Positions 56,588-64,000 of a stretch of 64,000 nucleotides of DNA are shown here, piece by piece (the first letter of the stretch is position 1; every line of letters begins with the position of its first letter). The notes under the pieces are model-generated. The model was not told the origin of the DNA, ran no database searches, and saw only the letters and a list, made by a program, of their open reading frames with translations. The stretch is from assembly GCA_015832175.1 (NCBI GenBank), contig WJXW01000008.1:1736001-1800000 (forward strand). The letters are read 5' to 3'. This DNA is from Paraphaeosphaeria minitans (taxonomy: Eukaryota > Ascomycota > Dothideomycetes > Pleosporales > Didymosphaeriaceae). The translations under genes were made by a program, and so were the position numbers.

Positions 56588-59418
56588 CGTTGAGGGCCAG
56601 ATACGGCAGAGTCTTAGTGCTTGGATGTGGTAAAGAATGTGTCTGAAAGGATAGAAGGAGTAGACAAGAAGTCGAGGAGGTGTAAGGAAGAAGCGGGGTA
56701 TATCAGGCAGAGAGGTCTTTTTATGAGTGAGAGGCCGAGGGGGCAGAGTACGAGCGCGTGGTGAGAGATTGCGAGGCAAGAGCGTTTATTGACACGTCCA
56801 AAAAAGGAAGCGAGGTAGAAAGGTCAGTCGAAGTGATCGAACCGTAAATGTTTAGAAAGTATATGTACATGTCTATGTGTTAATACCTCTCAGATCGTCA
56901 CAGTGTGGCTCTCGTGGCTACCTGTCGAGCTGAAATCGCTGAGTTGACACGGGGGCACGCAGGACTGTCTTTTCGAAACTATTGTGCAGCCAGCCATTTG
57001 TTCGAAACAGAAGCATCGGCTTTAATGTCGTTTTTAGTGGACTGTTTTCCAGTTGTGTGTCGGTAAATCCACTGGGTAATGAACCGGTGCCTCTATCGCG
57101 ATTTTGGGACGATATTGGGCTTCAAAATACCATCCCACCCAACATTAACAACCCGTCTTAGCATGTCATTGCCTCCAACGGTTTATTTTAGCGTAGCAGG
57201 AGAATCAAACTAGTGCAGGATCCCTGCAAGCCCAACGCGCCAGTAGTCGAGATGTCGCTATGTTGTTCGTTTGATATGAGTCCCAGGGCAGAACAATTAG
57301 ATGGTATGATATTGACTGATAACGCGGAAGACAAAGACAACCGATGTCAGATTCCGAGCTTTGTTTCTGGGGCAAGAATGTGCCTCTCATATTTCACTTG
57401 GCTTAATGCAGTCCGGTGCAAATCTGATCGTGAACATTTCCACCTTTATCCACGATGCTGATCCAATCTATTATCACCATAATTGTAACGATTGCTACAT
57501 TTGCTCCAGCAAACTTCAACATCTAGTTTCAAGTTTCTTACCTACGAATGGGGTTACAGATTGTTCAATGACAAAGCAACAGGATACGATCAAGCTATGG
57601 GAATGAAGAAATGGGATCGGTCTGATTAGTTAAAAGCGGAGGAAGGCCATATTCAATTAGGAATTGTGGGCTTTTCAGTTGCAGGAACTGATTGTGAAGC
57701 CTTACATGGTTGTGGTTTACCATGCTTTGCCGAAACCGCCTACGGTGCTAGCGATATCCAAGTCTTTGAGATGAGACAGGTCACTGCGGACAAAAGGGTC
57801 CGTTGTGTATTATCTGGCTAACAAAGCGTAACAGCTTCAACGATGAGATTGAGGCAATGTTTCACTGGGCCATGTACGTGGAAGATCCGCACACGGCTCT
57901 CAAAGGTGGTAACTTCAGTTCTGCTCTTAGTGACGGCTACTTTCTTCGTCAAATTTACGAGCACTGGACTTCCATCACGGTTAAACAGCAATACTCCATT
58001 GGTTGCATCAAGGAGCATTTTTTACTTACCTGTTTCGAGCGGCACAGTATACGTTACAAAGCCTCGACTTCATTGGGTAACCCTGCATCGCTGTCTCCGT
58101 CGAGCACCACCACGACCTCTTTCCCATATGTTTTGATAACCTCGAGCGAATTGCTGAGAGGCTGGCGAAGTGAGAGCTAGGGCGTGAATTTTCGGGGTTT
58201 ACTAGGACTTCAAGCTGCCGGCTTACCAAAGGTATTCTCCGGCATACCGAAGCCTGTGGATAGAACGGGGACACTGAGTTCGGCGAGTGGGAATGGGCAT
58301 GATCTGGCAGCGCCTATACCTGTGGCAGTAGGTTGGGAGGGAAGTTCACCAGAGAGCACAGAGACGGCGAAGACGGTGAGAGGGGTTAGGCGGGCTACTG
58401 GAGCTGGGATGTATTTGGGGTGGTTGTTGCAACACAAATGGCTTCTGAAAATAGTTCCTTTTGTTTATGTCAAAATGTTCATTTACCTAGATATGCGTAC
58501 TGGGAAGCCGCGACACGACGTGGCTTCAGAGTTCGATGGAAGCTAACTAGGCTTGACCCCGGGCGCTTACTCCTCTTCTCATGCAATGTGATTCCCATTT
58601 CACGTACAACCTTGGTTCAGGATGATCAAAGATGTTTTTCCAGTCGACCTTGGGCCCGATTTGCCGTCACAAATCTCGGAAATCCGCCGCCTGAGTTTAC
58701 CCTTTCCGGACGGTTGCAGCTGACAGTAGCAGTTGGGACGCACCGCAAGAAATACGAGCTTCAGAGCAATGGATGTGTCTCCAGTATGCTGGGATCTCCT
58801 GCCAAGAGTAGGTACCTAGGTACCTACAAGGTTCCGCCCGTTTGCGCCGCCGCAGCCCGTTCCGAACACCAATTGCACGCCTCGTATAACCCATTTTTGC
58901 CAATGGCCGGATGATGAAGAATAAGCTTGCCACCAGTGGGTGGCGTCGAGCTTTGGAAGGAACGGGTCGGATGAGACTGGCGGAACAGCGGCAAGTGACG
59001 GACTCTTGGCACGAACCCTCGCCCCCACTTGTACACAAATCCTCATGTGCTGCTTGGCTCCGTAACGCTGCATCTTCACAGTGGAGCCAAGAGTGGTTCC
59101 GGAAATTGGCCTCGCAAGGCTGAAGTTTCTACGGACCCGTTCCATCGACCATACGAAGTAAGCGTCCAGAAACGCAATACGATACCTGTGGTATCTTGTT
59201 ATAGATATGTATAAGATGTACTATGGACGCCCCAGTATGACGACCATCGATAAGCTGGTTTACTCTGTCGTCTCCATTCGTTCCTTTACGACGTTATTGT
59301 AGTGCACTTTTTTTTTTGCCAGGATTCTGGCTTCCGTTCTTTACCACACCAGCGCCTTTATCTTCCCTTTCCATAATCATCTCGATCGAACACAAACATA
59401 CATCGCCACCGAAACATC
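56588..59418. other. Divergent intergenic region between two secreted-protein genes (2.8 kb)
   Basis: No intact gene. A TATAAAA-like site (TCATAAAAAG, 56717-56726, read on -) lies about 130 bp upstream of the three-module gene. On the minus strand around 58210-58440 a short frame (residues like PAPVARLTPLTVFAVSVLSG) with possible donor and acceptor sites looks like a gene remnant, but it could not be extended into a protein. TAGGTACC motifs occur at 58811-58826. Confidence 0.5.
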
Positions 59419-61325
59419 ATGAAGTTCTCGCAGAAGTCGACGCTTTCGGCTATCGCTGCCATTACAGCTTTTATAGGACGTACCCAAGCCGTGGGCGATT
59501 GCGATGGTGGTGGACCTTGGAACTCGAACCCGGTCGGGTACGACACAGGTAGTGAGTGGTGTGCCACCAAATGGAAGAGTGGTGCCGCCATCAACGGCAT
59601 TCAAGGCTGGGCCAACGGCGACAGCGTCAACGGTATCGAATTCCAATACACGAACGGAGTTGCTCCGGAGCGCTTCGGTCAAATGACAGGAGGCAAGAAA
59701 GAATGGCTCTCATGGGACACAACCGTAGACACGGTTGAATCCATCACCATGTGGCCCAATGGTCATTCCGACGTGAGACGAGTGGCTGCTATTGAAATCA
59801 AGATCAGCAACAGAGACCCCTGGAGGATCGGTACTGTCCCGCGCAAAACCCAGGGCTACGACAGTCCTGTTGTCAAGGGTGCCGGAATCATCATGGGCGC
59901 CTATGGGCGCCACGGAGGCAGCATTGACGCGCTAGGCTTCCTGATGCTGGACTCCGCCATCAAGAACCGGAACGTGAATGATTTCGCCCTCAACGAGGAC
60001 AGCGTTAATGGCAACAACGAGGCACTCAAGAACCAGAAGCCTGAGGCCATCGACTCATTCTCGCAGGAGAATTGGACGGGTGAGAACATGACATACCAGG
60101 TCGACAGGAGAATCGAGAAGACACGAAGCTGGTCAACCACAAGGACATCTTCCAAGACGTTTGGTGGCTCTGTTGGTACCAAGATTGATTTCGGCCTGCC
60201 TGCTATAGGTTTGGGCGGGAGTGTCACCACTGAGTTCCACTGGGAGACTGTTAGCACCTGGGAAAATACTGAAGAGGGTTCAGAAACCGTAAGTTTTCTC
60301 TATTTTTTCTTTTTTGGTTGCAGAGAACTCACATGAATATCAGACGGAACTCTTTTTCTCGGTGGGCGGGAACATTCCCAAGGGCGAGGCCATCTACTGC
60401 GAGGCGCTAGCTTTCAGCGGTAAATACGACCTGGATTATGGCAGCACGGTAAGTCAATGGTTTCCCTGTCCATCTCCATCACAGTTGCACCTCTAACATC
60501 TTGAAGATAGATTTGGAGCTTCAGAGCGGCCGTACTTGGTCCTACCACGAGGCAGGGACCATGAAGGGCGTCGCCTGGTCTAAGAACGAGAACAAGTGCA
60601 TCAGCTACAAGGAAGGGCAGTCTGGTCCCGCCGTACTGGAAGCGAAGCTCGCAGAGTGGAAACAAAACCCCGAGAAGGAAGAGAAGGAAAGAGAGGAGCG
60701 TGAAGAACGGGCTGAGGAGAGCGTGAAGGAGCCTGAAACGACTTCAAGTGCCGAGGCCTCTGTTTCTGCGACAGAGAGTGCTACGCCATCTAAGTCGAAA
60801 GATGCTACCATGACTAAGACTAAGGACCCCGAGCCAACCTCAACAGATGAGCCTACAGATGAGACCTTAGACGACGAAGAGAGCATGGAAGATGATGAGA
60901 ACTTGGAAGATGAAGATGAAGATGATGAGAACTTGGAAGATGAAGATGAAGATGATGAGAACTTGGAAAATGAAGATGAAGATGATGAGAACTTGGAAGA
61001 TGAGGATGATGAGAGCTTGGACGATGAGAGCTTGGACGACGAGAGCTTAGACGACGACCAGAGCTTAGACGACGACGAGAGCTTAGACGACGACGAGAGC
61101 TTAGATGACGATGAGAGCCTGGACGATGAACCAACAGAGGAAGAGCCCACAGCGACGATTTACCCCGGAGATGTCACAACCGAGCCCACCGCCACCGAGC
61201 AACCTACCTCGTCCACGGCCCACGCCCGCACCACCACCACCACTAAACACATCACTTCACGCGCCGAGATCACACCTGCGCCAGCGGGCTTCGAGGGCAA
61301 GCGCAGCCTGGTCTTTATAGCGTGA
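59419..61325 (+). CDS. Secreted jacalin-lectin / aerolysin-like protein with acidic tail
   Basis: Exons are 59419-60288, 60344-60448 and 60507-61325, giving 597 residues. Introns of 55 and 58 nt keep frame. The second ends in AAG with a CTAAC branch. Residues 1-24 form a signal peptide. About 28-175 resembles a jacalin-type beta-prism lectin domain (two GG-x-G-type strands, a VAAIEI strand, and GSIDALGFLM at its end). About 200-400 resembles the pore-forming module of aerolysin/natterin-like proteins (Ser/Thr-rich amphipathic segment, then strands with alternating polar residues). From about 448-538 it turns into an Asp/Glu-rich tandem-repeat tail, then a Thr/Pro-rich end. The family includes toxins, but fungal members are mostly uncharacterised and pore activity is not shown by sequence alone. 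Confidence 0.78.
60893..61130 (+). repeat. Coding tandem repeats encoding the acidic tail
   Basis: First about four 27-bp units encoding DDENLEDED-type peptides, then seven to eight 15-18-bp units encoding DDESL. Unit number is likely to vary between strains. Confidence 0.9.
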
Positions 61326-61806
61326 GCATCTCGCCGGCTGTCGGTGCTTATCCTATCTTGTATCTATGATTTTACCCTATTCTATATATCTGTAGACTTG
61401 TAATGTGGCAATGCAGCGCAGTAGGGTTTTGAGGATTACCTTTTTCCATATTCTTGGCCACTGTCAGTCCTTTCTGTAACGTTTTGTCGTGGTGTTGGCT
61501 TTTTGGAGCTAGGGGTTGTTGTTGACATCCATGCTTTTGAATGCTTGCAAACGAATTGATCCTGTCTTTGGATTCGATATGCGAAGCATTGTAACTAAAC
61601 TTATGCGGCCACAGCGACTGTAAATAGGTCTGAGATAGCAGTATCTCTAGTTCGAGGTCATGATGGAGCCTTCGCACTTCGCCAGGTAGGATCCAATGTG
61701 TTCCAGAGACTTTCGGTACAGAAAGAAGTTGAAGTCTATATTAGAGAGCACCATGTATGGCGCGAGTTATCATACATATCCCAGTCAGAGAACATGGAAC
61801 CAACCC
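61326..61806. other. Intergenic, between two convergent genes
   Basis: 481 bp between the stops of the lectin-like gene and the NmrA-like gene. No gene is seen. Confidence 0.6.
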
Positions 61807-62805
61807 CTACGCCTTCTCACCGCCCTTCTTCCACGCGCTCTCCTTCTCCAACCACTCACCGAACCCCTTCATTTGGGGATGCACCCTCTTCAGCTCCTCG
61901 ATATCCGCACCGTACCCCGTCTCTCTGAACCACACAAACATGTTCCCTACCTCCTTGACCATGAAGTTGATTAGCTTGAGGATAAGGCGGAAGGTAGTGG
62001 GTAGATTCTCGCCCGTCTTTTCCTGGAAGATTGTGGCGTACTCGGCGAAGGTCAGCTCGTCGCCGGCGAGCGAGAGAGTGGCATTAGCGTAGAGGCGCGA
62101 GGACGGCTGGAGGAAGGACTGCGCGGCGAAGAAGCCAATGTCGGACTGATTCCGCTGTTAGTACGTTGTGTCTTCAAGGAGGGAAGAAAGAAAGGGACGC
62201 ACGGTAGCGATGAGCTGCAACTTCTGCTCCGGCCTCAGCACCATCTTCCAATCTGTGCTGAACACCTTGCCCAAGAACCCGGGGACAAGGTTCTCCATGA
62301 ACGCCACAGGCCGCAGCACGGTCCATGTCATATCGCTGCCCTTTGCCTTGCCGAAAAGATGCTGCTCGACGTTGTGCTTGCTGATGAAGTGAGGGACGTC
62401 CGTTGGGTCCTTGGCGGACTTCGCATCACCCCCGCGGTCGACGCTCGAGTACACAAAGTGACTGACTCCATTCTCTAGACTCGCGTCGACGAGCGCCTTG
62501 CCCTGGCGCTCTTCAGTCTTGGCGGAGGCTTTCCCGCCGAAGGGCGTCTGCACCGAGAACACGCCCCAGATGGGGGTCTTTGTGACAAAGCGCGCAGAGG
62601 CGAAGATGGAAGAGGGGTCGTCGAGGTTCCCGGTGACGAGTTTGATAAGGGGAGATTTGCGGGCGAGGGACTGGGCTGAGGGAGAGGAGGCGTTGCGGGT
62701 GAGGGCAAGGATTTCGAAGTCGGCGTTTGAGCGGAGGAGGGCGTTGACAACGGAGGAGCCTTGCTTGCCGGTTGCGCCGGTGATGAGGATGGCGCGGGCA
62801 GCCAT
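61807..62805 (-). CDS. NmrA-like NAD(P)-binding family protein
   Basis: Exons are 62805-62203 and 62145-61807, giving 313 residues, the usual length. The 57-nt intron has GTGCGT, a CTAAC branch and CAG. The Rossmann-fold nucleotide-binding loop ITGATGKQGSSV lies at residues 7-18, and the atypical-SDR features VYSSVD and ISKHNVE follow in the middle. The family includes the nitrogen regulator NmrA and many redox sensors and reductases without a catalytic Tyr-x-x-x-Lys. Its partner is unknown. Intracellular. It runs in tandem with ArgJ 635 bp upstream. Confidence 0.88.
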
Positions 62806-63440
62806 TCTTGGTGGATAATTCCGTTGGACGGTGGATATTCAAGTTGCACCGGTGTTGCTATTGATAGTGAGGTTGATGGGTGGATGTGTCGATTGAAAGT
62901 GCTTGTAGAAACTTGATGTTGCTTGTCTTTTCGGGCTTCACTCATTCAGAGCAAGACTGCTCCTTATATGCACGACATCTTTTCCTGCTTGATAATGTCC
63001 GTACATATCACCACTGCGTACATCGCGAGCATTATCAAAGCATCGGGCTTTCGGGTCGTGCTCGGATGTACGCAGGGCCCTGCTCAGATGTACGCAGGGG
63101 AGTGGCTTTATCATTTGTCAGTTGGTCATGTTCGCGTCGCCGATGTCCGACTGCCGAGCGAAAAGGTGACAGCGACAGGGGTGGAACAAAGCACAAAACC
63201 TGATTTGATGTCATGTTTCCTTACCAAGTCGCGTTTGAGGAGTCGTGTTAAAGGAACATGTCGCTAGGTATTTGCTTCGTCCGAATCCACTCTTGCGCGT
63301 CGCGTTGTCGCAGATTCACAGTATGGATTACATAGCGCCCGCAAACGGAGGTCGAAGCGCCTACGAGACACTGAAGATGACATGGTGAGTAGGCGCACAT
63401 GCTGTGTGGTATTTTGTCTTTTATTTTTTTTGCGAGAGCT
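62806..63440. promoter_or_regulatory. Upstream region of the NmrA-like gene, 3' flank of argJ
   Basis: 635 bp. A GATGTACGCAGGG sequence occurs twice in close succession near 63065-63100. No gene is seen. Confidence 0.5.
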
Positions 63441-64000
63441 CTACGTCCTATAATCCCCATTAATCGTAACATACTCATGCGAGAAATCGCAAGTCCAAAC
63501 CGTAGCCTCGGCATCGTACTTCTCGCTCAGCCTAACCAAAATCTCCAGATCCTCCGCTTCAAGTATCTTCGCGGCGCGCTCCTCGTCAACCTGCTCTGGC
63601 TCACCCTTCACCAGCAGCTTCAGTTCTTCACTGCCATCAGTAGGGATGAAGCTCACACTGGTCTGCTCAGGGATGATCGACTCAACTCCCGCGTAGCCAG
63701 TAGCGCACAGTATACGGCCCCAGTTGGCGTCCTTGCCGTACAGTGCCGTCTTCACGAGCGGCGAGCGGGCGATGGAGTTGCCCACTTGCTTTGCTTCTTC
63801 GTATGTCTTCGCGTTCGTAACGCGGATGGTGACGAACTTGGTTGCGCCTTCGCCATCGCGTACGACAAGCTTCGCGAGGTCGATGGCGAAGTCGGTGAGC
63901 GTCGCGCTGAAAGCTTTGAAATTTTCAGATGAAGTTGAGGTGATTGCCTGGCCTCCTGCGGCACCATTGGCGAGTATTGCAACAGTGTCATTGGTGGAGG
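63441..64000 (-). CDS. argJ: ArgJ, glutamate N-acetyltransferase / ornithine acetyltransferase, 5' part outside window
   Basis: The minus-strand frame is open from the right edge to a TAG/TAA-type stop at 63441, so about 186 C-terminal residues are visible. The beginning of the visible part ([16 protein letters not shown]) is the well-conserved region shortly after the autoproteolytic site, which itself lies outside the window. Further motifs are [31 protein letters not shown] and the C-terminus [12 protein letters not shown]. ArgJ is an arginine-biosynthesis enzyme of the mitochondrial matrix. It moves the acetyl group from N-acetylornithine to glutamate, and in bifunctional forms also acetylates glutamate from acetyl-CoA. 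No intron is seen in this part. Confidence 0.93.
   Translation of the reverse strand, partial: STNDTVAILANGAAGGQAITSTSSENFKAFSATLTDFAIDLAKLVVRDGEGATKFVTIRVTNAKTYEEAKQVGNSIARSPLVKTALYGKDANWGRILCATGYAGVESIIPEQTSVSFIPTDGSEELKLLVKGEPEQVDEERAAKILEAEDLEILVRLSEKYDAEATVWTCDFSHEYVTINGDYRT

Noticed and set aside
58210..58440. Short minus-strand frame with signal-peptide-like segment
   Set aside because: Possible donor and acceptor sites exist, but no extension gave a coherent protein. At most a remnant.
60507..61325. Alternative acceptor TAG at 60510 in the lectin-like gene
   Set aside because: It would shift the frame and destroy the conserved C-terminal strand and the acidic tail, so the AAG at 60506 was kept despite being a rarer acceptor.

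Overview
The window is nuclear DNA from a filamentous ascomycete (Pezizomycotina). The evidence is short spliceosomal introns (mostly 46-70 nt, GTRNGT donors, CTRAC-type branch points, CAG/TAG acceptors) in most genes, plus fungal proteins: ERG3 sterol desaturase, a Tup1/RcoA co-repressor, a CCG-9-type trehalose synthase, a Siz/PIAS SUMO ligase, a Spo12-family protein and a wax-synthase-like acyltransferase. A dothideomycete-like fungus is my guess at class level, with low confidence. Exon joins below were worked out by eye from splice signals, reading frame and family conservation.

Layout. 0-2.9 kb: the 3' part of a wax-synthase-like gene (+), convergent with ERG3 (-). 2.9-24 kb is gene-poor. 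Only two genes are supported here, an Azf1-like C2H2 transcription factor (9.2-10.7 kb, -) and the Tup1/RcoA co-repressor (20.6-23.3 kb, -). They sit in about 6 kb and 10 kb stretches full of microsatellites, minisatellites and recurring CCTA/TAGG motifs. From 24.9 kb the density rises to about one gene per 2 kb: CCG-9 (+), Siz/PIAS (-) divergent from a DUF2423 protein (+), a type I membrane protein (-), an ARMT1/DUF89 protein (-) divergent from an F-box-like protein (+), a 62-residue cysteine-rich protein (+), a GNAT acetyltransferase (+), a secreted cyclase (-), tRNA-Leu(AAG) with an intron (-), a two-HKD phospholipase D-like protein (+), two unrecognised genes (+), Spo12 (+), UreF (+) and an intronless GH31 glycosidase (+). 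The last 10 kb holds two divergent secreted-protein genes (a three-module cysteine-rich protein and a jacalin/aerolysin-like lectin with an acidic tail), an NmrA-like gene (-) and the 3' part of ArgJ (-).

No operon-like or clearly clustered pathway is visible. Most genes are unrelated housekeeping or regulatory functions. Genes that may be functionally linked are the co-repressor RcoA beside the clock/stress-type gene ccg-9 (divergent, 1.7 kb apart) and the divergent pair of secreted proteins at 54.8-61.3 kb. The best candidates for undescribed biology are the three-module secreted protein, its lectin-like neighbour and the 62-residue cysteine-rich protein.
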